Source: Phallus indusiatus
Taxonomy: Eukaryota; Basidiomycota; Agaricomycetes; Phallales; Phallaceae
Assembly (NCBI GenBank): GCA_027605045.1
Contig: JAQFWX010000010.1
Span: 500,879-564,878 of the forward strand
Reading direction: 5' to 3'
Length of the DNA: 64,000 nucleotides
Shown here piece by piece: positions 29,493 through 41,719 of the stretch; position 1 is the first letter of the stretch, and every line of letters starts with the position of its first letter. Made by a program: the position numbers and the translations under genes. Under the pieces are notes generated by a model, which was given only the letters and a program-made list of their open reading frames with translations, was not told where the DNA came from and ran no database searches.

Positions 29493-30668
29493 CACTGTGG
29501 AAAATATTGCCACTGAATACCACTGATACCCAGTGGTGACCCAGTGGATACGCCCGGTGAATTCCAGTGGTTTGTCAGTGGTCTGACCACTGAAAATCAG
29601 CGGTATTTCCGCCGTTTCCGTGGTAAAAACCTCTGAAGTTCAGTGGTGTTCAGTGGCATTTTCCACTGAAAGTTAAGTGATAAGTCCCTATGGACACTTC
29701 CACGACCCGTGCATTTATTTTTCATTCGTTTTTCCTTGTTATTTATTTATTATTATGTAAACCCATGTTTTATTTGTAATAAATTTATGTATTTATATAC
29801 ACAAAAAAGACTTATACTAATGACTACAGCTGAAATGTTGCTTACCTCCCGACTGCGCCCAGGTCCCTGTCCTCTTGCTCCCACTCTGCCCCATACTTCA
29901 AGTCCCGTAAAGCGCGCCACGCGAGTAAGGAAGTATTCTTCGCCTGCGGACGTTATTCATAATAAATAATGCGCGACATGAGCTGTATCTGACTTACTTT
30001 ATATGCTGGGCTAGCGTTGTGCCACGCGTCATGACAGACTGGACGATGCGACAGGGCGTGGACGGTGGATGACAGTGGGATGAATAACGGCGGAATGGGA
30101 TAGCGGCGTGGATGGCAGCGCGAACGGTGGTGTGGACAGTGAATGGTGGTGCAGATGGTGGTGGGATGATGGGAGGGTGGGATGATGGGAGGGTGGGATG
30201 GGGCGAGAAAAATTGAAGTGAGGCTTAAAAACGTTGATACGCGCATACAATCACTTTTCAACTCCGATTCAAACACAGCGAATTACGCGCCACGCGTCAC
30301 ATCACGTGCTATGTATACTAAGTAACTTAACAAAAAAAAACTTTTTTCATTAAAAAATAATTAATTAATTACAGGCTGGTAGGCTAAGCATGTTGTTGTA
30401 TTTCAGTGGTATAGAACCAATGCATATTGTCACCCACTGACCCACCACTGGCCCACCACTGAAATTCAGTGGCATCATTACCACTCAATCACCACTGCAT
30501 CTCGAGGTCAGTGGTAATGAACCACTGACTTCCCACTGACCACTGACTGGCCACTGAATTACCACTGATTATCAGCGGGTATGACCACTAACCGACCACT
30601 GAATAATGTCACTCAGTGGTCATACCCACTGAATACCACTTACCTCAGTGGCAGCTTTTTCCACAGTG
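29493..30668. mobile_element. Non-autonomous CACTG-ended (CACTA/EnSpm-like) transposon
   Basis: 1176 bp with ends CACTGTGGAAAA and TTTTCCACAGTG, flanked by GGG on both sides (29490-29492, 30669-30671), a 3-bp duplication. Within about 230 bp of each end CCACTGA and TCAGTGG recur many times on both strands. CACT(A/G) ends, 3-bp duplication and dense subterminal repeats are the hallmarks of the CACTA/EnSpm superfamily. The middle holds no transposase: only a purine-rich tract (GGGATGATGGGAGGGTG repeated near 30165-30200) whose minus-strand frame of His/Pro/Ser is low-complexity. Confidence 0.75.
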
Positions 30669-30671
30669 GGG

Positions 30672-31394
30672 CCCGGATCCCAACAAAAAGATGTCAAACT
30701 TACACAGCATGACATAGAGGAATATTTTTAGCCAAAGCTGGTACTAACCGTACTAATTCACGAAAGCCGATCAGATGGTGCTCTAAACACCTTTAGACGC
30801 TTGCATAGTTGGAATGTGCAAGATCATGATGTTCCGGTCAGTTGGTGCGCCGAAAGTTGAAAGTTGAACATCCTCTCTTCTGTTTTGATACTTATTGTGA
30901 CAAGCGTAGTTCCAAAAGAGAGTTTCAATGACACGTTGACTCGATGAAAGGCACATTTCGGTCCGAACTAATACCTCATGTAGAATACATGACACCATGC
31001 TAGTACGACGGTTGATGAGAGGCGGTAAACTTATCCTCGTGGAAAATACATGGTAGTACTCGCCATGCTTTGTGAAGCTACCGCAAATTTTCCTCTTCCT
31101 TTCAACTCAAGCTGGTTAAATTGGTGATCAGAATTGCTACTCATTGATGCGTCCATGTTCCTTGGTTGTAATTTGTGATATGAATCGGTACACCTTGTGA
31201 ATGAATGCAACTTGAACAGCGACTAATTTGCTATTTAATGTCCTCAAATGATCGGTCGATGGCGGCATCAACGATCGGCGAACCGAGGATGCCGGTACCG
31301 ATGTTGGTGTCCACTTTTGTCCAGCTTCAAGTTGTCCCAAACACTATCCTGGTCCAGCTCCGTTTGGGTTTATGGACTGAATGGGCACATCCCG
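30672..31394. other. Intergenic upstream of F-box gene 1
   Basis: Short frames only. I see no gene or repeat. Confidence 0.5.
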
Positions 31395-31405
31395 TTGTAT
31401 TATAA
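31395..31405 (+). promoter_or_regulatory. TATA-like box of F-box gene 1
   Basis: TATTATAAAAG about 90 nt before the ATG at 31494, followed by a pyrimidine-rich leader (CTTTTGCTTTTCTCTTCTAACTC). The F-box paralogue has TATTTATAAC at a similar distance. Confidence 0.4.
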
Positions 31406-31493
31406 AAGCAACCTAAACGGCATTGCATCTCACTCAAAACCCAATCCGCTTTTGCTTTTCTCTTCTAACTCTCCCATCAAACCCTAGTACTAT

Positions 31494-33225
31494 ATGGATC
31501 GTGCTCTAAACACTGACGAGGTTATCGAGGCGATCGTCTCATGGCTCCCCGTGGCTAGTTTATCCGCTACCATCAGGGTAAACAGCCTGTGGTTCATGGC
31601 CTCCAAACGTTTCCTTTGGGAAGAGGTTTACCTTGTCAATGCATTAGCATTGTTGGGACCCGTGGAAACCCTCAATAAAACTCCTCTTGTAAGTCAGATC
31701 TCAAGGTAACACCGCATCTCTCAGTTATCTGACATTTCCCTCAGAGATCCACGGCGGACATTGATATGTTGAAATGGGAGAGGTTCGACCTATACCGTAT
31801 ACATGTTTGTGGCCTGCGAGGACAGCATACAGAGTCCACCGCCCTCCTTCATGTCTTGAAATTCTACTCGAAGTTGGTGGGAAAGTCTGAAGAGTCCGCG
31901 CATTACAAGTTGTTCCCCGTGTGCCGATATCTAGCTTGGAATGGGAAGGGCACTCAAGCTGAAATTCAGATATTTCGCGCTTTAATCACTCCAACCACTC
32001 AATTTGTTGATCTCGAAATAGGAAAATTCCAAGTTAGACGTGCATGGTTTTACAGATTTTACAAAACATTGGCTGCTGAACTGTCTTGCTTGCATACCTT
32101 GTTCCTTGACTATGTCGAGTGGGAAAAGTCCAAGTTAAAGCGTTTGACTCCATTCTATACGCTTTTAAAAGATTTGAGTCAACGTTGGCCTGGGTACTAA
32201 TTCCGGGAACTTTGTTTACGCAAACTACAATTGAACGTCTTTCGGGGATGCCTAACCTGCGTGGTCTATCTATCGGCGACACAGTGGGTCACGACAGCCA
32301 CACCTTGTTTTCAAACTACTTTGTTGACGAATCATTTCACGGCTTCTCATCCCTGCACTATTTCATCATCCGAGAGCCGTCGATGTCCCAACATTCTGTG
32401 GCCAATCTATTTTGTCGGTTCTCCTTCGATACCCTCAGTCTTATTATTTGGGAGATCTTCGACATTCAAACAGACATAGAGCTAGTATTCCTGACCCGAA
32501 TTCCTATAGTATGTCCCAATCTAGAAGTGTTGATGATTGGGGCCCACTACGGGTCTAAAACCTACACCATCCAATGGCCGTTAGTTCGGTCGCTACTAGT
32601 CTGTAAAACGCTCACGAGTCTGTCACTTTCGTGCATGCAGGTACAGATGTCTATTGACAATTTGGAAGAACTCCTCATGAGCCGTTATGGAAGCGACGTC
32701 TACCCAGACTGGAGGAGCTTGGATATCTTCAGTGTCGAACCCTTTGATTTAAATGAGACATTGATTTTATTCGCTAAATATGCCCATAACCTTAAGGATA
32801 TCGGTGTCCATGTACATGATAAAGGGGGTGTACGACCTTTCAGTGATACACCTATCACATCTCTGTCATTAGATCTGATGGAGAACACTGCCGATATCAA
32901 GACCTACCTTGAAACACATTCTCAGATGACCAATAATATTCGAGAAGATGGCATTTTCCTCCCCCGTCTCCAGTCAATTAACTTTGGAGACCGCCCGCTT
33001 ACGCCGAATTCCGTTGGTGCAGTTACATCTCTTATTTTGGCAATCAGCGATTATCCCCTGATAATTAGAGGGCATGATTCTGGGTATATTAAAAAAGTGG
33101 ACAACCACAGGAAAAAATACTACGCTGAAATGATGGAGAAGCTCGGGGTGGGACCCTTCGCACGAGAAATTTCTCATTTTCTACTAGACATGTACGAAAT
33201 GCGAAAAGCTAGAGTTTTTAATTGA
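31494..33225 (+). pseudogene. F-box/leucine-rich-like protein gene 1, one frameshift
   Basis: Exon 1 (31494-31688) encodes an F-box (LNTDEVIEAIVSWLPVASLS, WFMASKRFLWEEV). A 56-nt intron follows and exon 2 starts at 31745 (RSTADIDMLKWERFDLY). F-box proteins dock substrates onto SCF ubiquitin ligases through Skp1; the C-terminal part with leucine-rich spacing would hold the target. Near 32165-32173 CTTTTAAAAGATTT stands where the paralogue has CTTTTGAAAAGATTT: one base is missing, the first frame ends at 32200, and the matching residues (RFESTLAWVL) continue in the next frame to 33225. Except for that base, the whole length of about 550 residues aligns with F-box gene 2. A sequencing error is the alternative. 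Confidence 0.75.
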
Positions 33226-35621
33226 TTTTTGATCAAACTGATGTTTAAATTTTTACCCTACCTATATAAACCTTATGTACTTCACTTATGTCTTATATAA
33301 AACTAAGGAACCAACCGCTCTTCTTGCTCAAAAGTTTAGCCCTCGTACACTACGTAGTGAAGCGCAGGTTAGTTGACCGAATATCTTCAGTCTCTGAACA
33401 TAAATGTCGGTCAGCTTTCGGTAGACTTCAAACATGCACCAGAAGATAGAATTGTGCGGAGGTGTCATTAAAGTAAGTCTCAGTACGTGTACACTTAAGG
33501 CAGGCAGAAGGCACGTTCGCGGCATTCATACAAAACACCCATGATATCCAACTCTCAAAGTAATCCTGAATGTCTGTTTTACCGATTTAGAGTCATTTCG
33601 GTACAATACAGACAACAAAAAGTACTAGAATGGCATAGGGTGAACCTGTGGCGACAGGTTTGAATATCTTTTTTATGAACCGACCTCGTTCAAAGCACCG
33701 CTTTAAATGGCTGCTTGGATAACTTTCTGCACCTTTGCCTATAGGTCGAAAAAAGCTCTCCGACCCATTGACGCTTGTAGAGCGTAAGAGAAAAAACGCT
33801 GATTGGCTCGGGTGTTCCCGATGTGACACGTATGAACCTCTCGAGCTCCTCTAAGTCAAGAGTCAAAATATCAAGTCCTGAACCCTTCGAACTTTCTGCG
33901 TGGTGTGTTTTCTTTTTGCAATTCATCGGAGGTATATTCTCAAACTATATATTCTCGCGGTTCCTCTGTTTTCAATGGCTTTCTCAAATTCACCCACACG
34001 TACGACATCTCGACGCCCGTTATAGGCTTTTGTTCCTACATTGACGTTGACAAATAATCTCAATTGCCATTTCTTGCAGAGTACGCTAAACATCGGTTTT
34101 ATACAAACCTGTAGCTTCGCGAGACGTGTCGTAGACGGCTACTCTTTTCGATTGTTCCTTCTAACGTATGAAACATCTTCGGAATGATATTACATATCTC
34201 ATCAAATAGCTAAGCACAGAACGAAGATTCCCTTCCCCAATGACTGAAATTCAAAGCAGAACAACGTCGTCATTTGCGCACTGCAGCGTCTATTGCGTCC
34301 GAAACCATCTTTCTTTTATAATCAGGCCCACTATCTTCTCCGTACGAACAGTATCCTATATGTGTATTCAACTCCGCCAAGCTCCCAGAGCGCATAATTA
34401 ATAAACTCATTGACGCACATCTCTGGCCTCTCTCAATGGCAGTCGGCCGCGTAATATTAATACGGCTTTGTATCCGCGGGTAGGTCTCGCTTAGTGTCAG
34501 GACCTGATCTAACTGATATCATTGTTGATAGTCGTTGCGCAAGTGATTTGGCGACCGAGGAGTAACGATATCTTTCATCTTCGTCTCGAAAGTGAGGAAC
34601 GTTTGAGGACAATCTGTGGAATAAAAGAAAGAGTGTTTGCTGAGGACGCTAAGGTTCAGCTGCAGATCTGAGTAATACTTACCGACATCGCGAAGAGGTT
34701 AGTAATTCAGGAAAACACATACTGTCATTGCAGCATGGCCAGGGCTGAACATCTTTAACTCCATTTAAAAACTGTCGCGCTTTGTTAACGTAAAGGTGCG
34801 CCCATCAGGCAATCGCAAGCTGACTCGATACTTCCGGCTGATTTGAACTAGATTCGCAGATCGACCGTAGTAACGTGGAGGACTGACTTTCCGATGGCGA
34901 TTTGAATGCCGAGTGTGGAAACATAATGCCTCAGGTCATCAAACCCACGCTAGGACGCTCAACACGGTAGGCTATTGGATTTCTAAACTTGAAAGCTCGT
35001 CCAAACTAAAACACGAATCTCCCGAAGTACACTCTAAGCGTTTTTGAATTCATCAAGAAGGATGAAAGAGGCGAACTGCGCTGTCATGTCAGTGTACCGG
35101 AAATGTGCATGTCGCTTCGATTATTTATGAATGATTGACTGACTTTGTGAAAGTATTTCAGGTGGCGAGTAATTTATACTAAGAACCCCTTGATTAGAAC
35201 GCTAGTAGCGGAGGGAATTAAGCAGTACATCAATGCAACAAAGTTAATATATCACCAGATTTGAGGCATGTTCGTATGAGCAATATCAGAGCCTTCTAAA
35301 ACGAATTAGCCGTTGTGATGGGACACTGGTGTAGAGTCTGAGGTGAGTCTCTATTAAGACACAAGGTGACTTTTTGCCAATTCGATTTTAGTATCTACAT
35401 ACATATGTATGTAGAACCGTCTTGCAGGAACGCTTCTGTGGGTAGTCTAGGCTCATTTCGTTATAGCGGTTTGTAATGACACTAAGTTGCAATGATAGGC
35501 GAAGTCATTTCCGAACCGGTACCATTCGCTTCACATGAACTCGGTGACAACCTTCTTCCGCTGCGTGTCAAGCGTCCGCGCGCATTATTTGTGATTGACA
35601 CGAGGTACGCGCGCAAGGTTT
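33226..35621. other. Intergenic, 2.4 kb without a supported gene
   Basis: Small frames (for example 33690-33926 minus) without motifs. Around 35255 the text ATATCACCAGATTTG resembles sequence upstream of the other two DUF6535 genes (46089, 55416), so the right part may belong to an old duplicated upstream region. Confidence 0.5.
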
Positions 35622-35634
35622 CACGGAACCTCCC
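35622..35634 (+). promoter_or_regulatory. DUF6535 upstream box, gene 1
   Basis: CACGGAACCTCCC ends 51 nt before the ATG. The same 13-mer, or a one-base variant, precedes the other two DUF6535 genes at the same distance. Confidence 0.5.
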
Positions 35635-35684
35635 TCCGCTATCCTCTTCAAATAGCCCCATAGTCACTCCACCAGCTACATATC

Positions 35685-38600
35685 ATGTCCAAACCAACAC
35701 ATGTCAAGACTCAAAACGAAAACCGCGAGAGTTCTGAAATAACACGGGAAGGGTCGGGTGATCAACATCAGCTTGACTCGGAAGGACATGTGTCGATTGC
35801 TGAAGATCTCCAGTCTCCATCCAACAACTTCGCACCGATTCCTTTCGATGAAGAAGACGAAGAACCTGCTACTACGCAAGCAAAGGACACACATTCTGAT
35901 GAAAAGATAGAAAACTTAGTGGACCTTTTTCGTGATTTCCTCGGTGAGATTTTTTATTCAATGGAACGGTCTATGAATGTTTCCTTACATACATAATATA
36001 TCAGAGGCGGCACCTAACAGAGTGGCTTACGTCTCTAGTCCTTCTCATCCTGTTACGCAGCAAAACAAGGCACGACGTAAAAGGCTTTTCGGACTAACCA
36101 AAGGACTATCGCCCGAAACTGGTTGTTAGTTGGCAATTTAACTCGTTTATTTCTATATTCTGACGTGATGTATGTTAGCGGGTAATCGATATGATTATGA
36201 ACAGAAATATCCGCGGGATGAATTTGGAAAAGAGTCCGCGGAAAATGCTCGTGTCTGGTTGACTTACCTCGATGAAGCTGAATTGTTTGATCGTGAGAGA
36301 GTAGAGGGATGGAAAGAGACGGTAGATGTATTGCTAGTTTTTGTAAGCAAAATATTCATTTGCAATCATATTGTCAAATGTTAATTTGTTTACTATATCA
36401 GGCTGGTCTCTTTTCTGGCGTTATAACCGCATTCATTTCTCAGGCTTCCCAAAGTCTACAAAAAGACAATACTCAGGTTTCTGCGTTCCTGTTGTTCGAA
36501 ATTGCCCAACTCCTACGAGCACAATCTAACGGGATGCCAACAAATATGATTCCAATTTCACCAGTGACTCCTACTTCGCGCTTCATACCATCAACGAATG
36601 CCTTTTGGGTGAACGGTCTATGGTTCACCAGTCTGGCAATTACGTTATCCGTTGCGCTGTTTGCCGTTCTCGCCAAACAGTGGTTATATTATTATATGTC
36701 TTCAATCCCCGGGACGGCAAATGAAAAAGTTCGGGCCAGGCAGCTGCGATTCAATGGATTCGAGATGTGGAAGGTTGCAGCCATCGTCGACCTTCTCCCT
36801 ATCCTCCTCCATCTTGCTGTTGGCATGTTCCTTATGGGAATAATTATACTATTATTCCCGTTGGATGTTTGTGTCGCTTGGATGATTGTTATTATTACTG
36901 GCGTCACCTATACGTTATATTTTATTTCAGTGGTGTTGCCTATTTGGTACCCGGAGTGCCCATATACAACCTCGTTGACGATCTACATCGGGATTCTCTT
37001 CTTTGTCCTGCGACAAGTTTTCGAAAAGAGCATCACGATTATAACTGAGGGTTTTCGGGCCATTTGGAAAAGAATAAATTCTAAAGCTCGACATACCGTT
37101 GAACATCTCGTTCACTGCACCGTCGAGGGTCTCATCCGAAATGGGTTCAGGCTTACTCTGAAGTTAGCTGGTGTTGTACGCCGTAACTTTCAGAGACTCC
37201 GATCCATCATATTTACTGGTCAGCTTCCGAAATTTACGAAGTGGAGAGAAGAGAACATAAAGAAAGCCGTTAAGAACGCAACTTCCCTCGATTTCGAAGC
37301 ACTCAATTGGCTCTATGCGACTTCCCCAAACAGGAGTGTTCATCGAATTATTGCGCGGTGCACAGCCAGTAATCCAATTATCGGTAAACGATTTGGATGG
37401 CAAATTTTCCGTAATCTCCGTCGTACTTTGGAGGTCAACGAAACAAATCTCGTGGATTTGCGTTTTGGTTTGTGCTTGGACATCGCGACTTTAGACCGAT
37501 ACCACTGGAATATCCTTCGGTCTATTCCCGATGTAGTGGAAAGTCTGCTCGAAAAAACAGAGTATCAAACCTATCTTCGCATTGCAGACACTTTACCATA
37601 TCATGAACAGAAGCGTCAAACTCTCCATAATGCCATCACCGAGGATCTCAGTCTTCCATTGGCCATGTGGTGTCGTTTATTGGGAACGGTGCCATGGGAT
37701 CCTACAGCGGTTGCGCATATACTCACCTCTGGACAGAGATTTCTATTCAATTGGAAATTTGATCCCACCCGTGAACTAATCCACGACGCGGGATTGGTAC
37801 GTTTTGATAGTGAAGAACTTGGGTGGTGGAAGTTTGGCTACCTTTTCCGTCATTTCGAGCTTGGAAACCCTGAGTATTCATCAGATGCAAAGTCCTTCAA
37901 TTTCGAAACGCGGTATCTCCTCCTTATCGCCATCTATCGTAACCTCACCTCCGATACTCCGTTGATCCCCGACAAAGGACAGAGACAGAAGTCCTTGGAG
38001 AATGTCTTTCACAGCTTTCAATCCCATTTTCGACCACCTAACCAATCATGCACGTGGGAGCACGCCCTCCGTTTCTTCAAAGAGATTTGCTGTGCGGACT
38101 CATTTTGGTGCGAGTCGCTCACAGATGGCACGAGATGGAATGCAGTACTGTTCTTGTTCTCCATCGGTGCCTTGATGCACAATCCGTCGGATTCCAACCA
38201 TTTGCCTTTTACGGACAGCCACGACCTGTCTCTCATATACCATTGGTATTCGCGAGATCTCGGGTCACGTCTCTCCGCCTACACGCCTCCCCTTTTCATG
38301 CTGCTGCTCGTGCCTCATAACCGCCACCATCTATCCACGCTCGTCCTGAATGATCTGGATGCAGTATCCCACTTCTCAAGATGTCTTCAGAATTTGGGCA
38401 ACTATCAGCATATTTACAGGGAAATGGCTATATATCCAGTCTTAATGGATCTCCTCAAGTCCGTAAGTCCAAAGCACTCCCTGTTCACCATTCTTTACGA
38501 TCTCTCGGTGCTTGTGCAACTATGGAAACTCTTGGTGTACCACAAATGGAATGCGAAAAGGTATTTCCGGCTTGTCAAATGGAAGCTTGAGAGAGACAAG

Positions 38601-38987
38601 TTGGACAAGCTATTTGCCGCCGCTATGAATGAACTGGCGCTACTTGACGACTGGGCAAACTTACCTTATGGGTGTTGGCAACTTTACAAAGACACAGACG
38701 ATGTTCGTTCCGCATTTGCAACATCTGTGCGTGAGTTTGGGCAGCTGATCTGTGTATCCCACACACAATTTGAGGCCACTGTCGATCAATTTGCGCCCGA
38801 GAAGGTGGCGTCAGACAAGGACCATGACGCCGAAGAGCGTGCTCAGGCAGTGTCTGAGGTATTCCACATATCCCTCAGATTCTCGTTACTAAGGAGTTTA
38901 TTTAGCATAAACCATTTCATTCCACAACCAATTGGAAAAGAAAAGTATTCGAATCCTTTTGGCCGAAGACCACTTCCCGTCCAGTAG
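35685..38987 (+). CDS. DUF6535 membrane protein, gene 1
   Basis: Exons 35685-35943, 36005-36124, 36179-36342, 36402-38987 (about 1042 aa if the last exon is unspliced). The N-terminus is acidic and disordered. The DUF6535 core begins with YDYEQKYPRDEFG, VWLTYLDEAELFDRERVEGW and DVLLVFAGLFSGVITAFISQ, the first membrane helix, followed by three more helices: VNGLWFTSLAITLSVALFAV, then a basic loop (ANEKVRARQLRFNGF), LLPILLHLAVGMFLMGIIIL, and IIITGVTYTLYFISVVLPIW. A long soluble helical C-terminal part of about 600 residues follows. DUF6535 proteins are numerous in Agaricomycetes and have no known function; an integral membrane role is inferred from the helices. The 3' intron used by genes 2 and 3 has lost its acceptor AG here, so the C-terminus differs. 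Confidence 0.82.
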
Positions 38988-39785
38988 ATCGATAGTTGCG
39001 TGTCGGATTGGTGTCCAGATAACGGAGAACACGGCTGTATCGTATATACCGTCGGGCTATTAATTTAGAGCATACGTCCATATTTCAAGAGGGACACTGA
39101 TTGAGACTCAGACTTTATTTCCTATAAGTACAAGATATACCTCCATACTCTCGGACTGGAGGAACATTCTGGGAGTTTGTTTTTAAAAAGATACCATTTT
39201 GGTAAGATAAAAAACACGTGCACCGTGCTTGTCAGAATAACCATGAGACATCCGATCCCGCATTCAACTCCCGTTGACCTTCGTTTGTGCGCGACATAAC
39301 ACCGTCTGATGATTATTCACCGTACCGAAGCATCAATACGGACGCGAATCCTTCATGCGTATTTGCCAAAGTTTGAACCAGAGATCCTGACGTTGGATGA
39401 GTACACCGGAAGACTCGCGAGGACAAATGTAGTTGATGCTTGGAGATGTCAACATTTGCTGAAAGTGGATGTTTATTGTCAATGTAAAATGAATACGCGT
39501 TGCGGTGTCGCTCCATTTAAACCTTTGCAAGATTTTCCGGGAGCTTCTTGGACCTGGAAAACGTCCGACCTGCCGCAAAGGGACTCAAGTTTCTGAATTT
39601 AATTGAGATGGAATCTTAGTAAGTTTGTGTGCATGACTTGAAGAGTCAAAAGCGCACCTCGCGCATTTTCTATTGAGCTTATGCAAGTGCTGGAACAACA
39701 TGTGATATTAGACGGAATGTATGTGAGGTAATTTACAAAATTTACATAAATCACAGGCGTAGCACTCGCTCGATATCCTTCGCAA
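38988..39785. other. Intergenic between convergent DUF6535 gene 1 and F-box gene 2
   Basis: No supported gene. The frame at 39309-39596 is short and has no motif. Confidence 0.5.
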
Positions 39786-41504
39786 TTAGTTGTTAGCAGA
39801 TTCCCTTCTTTGCTGATACATGTGGTATTCTTCCATAAAAATAGAAACTTCTTGTGTAAAGGGTTGTGATGTAAGTTTCTTCCTCTCAACATAAAACCGT
39901 GCCATATGATTGAGTACCCTGTCGAGATACTCCCGGTCCCCATCCATACCAGGACAAATGGGACAGTCGCTAATGGCTAGGATAAGTGAGGCAATCGCTC
40001 CCGCCGAATCAGGCATAAATGAACTGTAGCCAAAGTCAATGTCGACAAGACATGGAAAGAAGACTCCGTCTTGTCGTAATGTTTTCGTAAGCTCATGGTG
40101 GGTTTCAAGACACGTCCTAATCTCGGCAGCATCCTCCATGAGATCTAGCGGCAAAGATGTAGCTGGTGTACCACTAAACAGTTTTACACCTTCTTTGACG
40201 TGGATAGTTATACCAAAACCTATAATTTGCGTTGTATGTTTCGCAAGTATAACCAATGCTTCATTTAGATCAAATGGTTCGACGCTGAATACATACAGAG
40301 CGGCCCAGCCTTCCAATCGGCCATTTTGGATCGGGAGTCTGACAAGCTCGTCAAAGTTGTCCAGTGTCATCTCCACCTGCAGGCAACGCAATCTCAAAAA
40401 GCAGAGCCGTTTACAGTTCAATAGCGACCGAATTATCGGCCATTGCACGGTGTATGTTTTGGATGCACGTTCGTCTCCGATCACCATCTGCTCCATATTG
40501 GGGCACGCTGTTGGTATAATTTTGAGGAACAATTCTAGGTCTATTTTGACCTCTTTTATATGCCAGTGAAGACAAGTAAGTGGCGTGAAAGAGAATTGGC
40601 GAAATAACTTGAAAACGGGTAGTTGAGGTAGTGCAGAGTCCAGGAGCAGGAAGTGATCCAGGGATTGGAATCCGCGCGAAGAACGATCAACAAGATGATG
40701 GACCATATATTGAGGAATCGTTCCGCCGAATGTTATGCTTCGTAGGTCGGGAGCCTTGGAAAGACGGTCAATGGTAGTTTCCGTAAAAAGGGCTCCGGAA
40801 AGTTCGACCAAAAACAATGTTGACGCAAATCTTTTCAAAAGCGCATAGAATGGAGCCAAATGATCCAATTTGGTAGGTCGCCGATTGTAATGAACCATAA
40901 GATGCTTTAAAAACGACAGTCGTTCAACCAACACCTTACAAAATCCGTTGAACCACGCGCGGCTCATTTTGCTAGTTGCTACGAGCTGAACGAAATCAAC
41001 CCGCGGAGTGATCAAGGACCGCAATATTTGAATTTCTGCTTGAGCACCCGCTGCATACCAATTTAGACAACGACACGCGGGGAATAGAAATCTGGGTTCG
41101 ACAGGATTTTTCACTAATTCCGAGTGAAATCTTATGACGTGAAGAACAGCAGCAGAGTCCCTTTGGTTTCCTATAAGAACACGAACGTGCCGACGATATA
41201 GGTCGAATCTCTTCCAACTGGAAATATCGATGGCCGCTGTGGAGCTCTAAGGGAAGTGTCAAAATATTAAGAGAGGAAATGCCATGCTAGCACGGAAAAT
41301 TAGACTGACATGGGGAATTTTACTAAGGGTTTCCACAGGTCCCAACAACTCCAAGGCATCACGAAGTTCGACGAGGTCCCAAATAAGGCGTTTAGAAGCT
41401 AGGAACCACTGACTGTTTACTCGAATAGTAGCAGTTAAGGAGGACATAGGCAGCCACGAGACAATATTTTCAATAACATCGTAAGTGTCGAGAGCGCGGT
41501 GCAT
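39786..41504 (-). CDS. F-box/leucine-rich-like protein gene 2, intact
   Basis: Exon 1 is 41504-41310 (65 codons) with the F-box (LDTYDVIENIVSWLPMSSLT, WFLASKRLIWDLV); exon 2 is 41246-39786. Total 551 aa. The start at MHRALDTYD is chosen because it matches MDRALNTDE of gene 1 in place, although the frame is open further upstream. The C-terminal region shows spaced leucines and aromatic residues (LHWHIKEVKIDLELFLKI, CKRLCFLRLRCLQVEMTLD). It is probably a substrate adaptor of an SCF ligase; the substrate cannot be read. The two paralogues point toward each other with DUF6535 gene 1 between them. Confidence 0.8.
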
Positions 41505-41590
41505 AGTGTCAAACGGTTTTGTTGGCAAAAGTAATGCAGGAGAGGAAGGAATGGTTTGTGGTTTTGGGTGATAGGTGGTGAGTTCTTCGT

Positions 41591-41600
41591 TATAAATAAA
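41591..41600 (-). promoter_or_regulatory. TATA-like box of F-box gene 2
   Basis: TATTTATAAC on the minus strand about 90 nt before the ATG at 41504, matching the position of the box in F-box gene 1. Confidence 0.35.
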
Positions 41601-41719
41601 TCGGGTCCTAATTCGGTCCACAGCGGCTAGGGACAAGAATAATAGTTTAGGACAAGCTTGAATAAATTGGGCAAATGTGGACCAACCTTCATCAATCAGG
41701 AACAACGGCCGCTCTGGAT

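Noticed and set aside
29953..30276. His/Pro/Ser-rich minus-strand frame
   Set aside because: Translation of a purine-rich simple tract inside the CACTG element.
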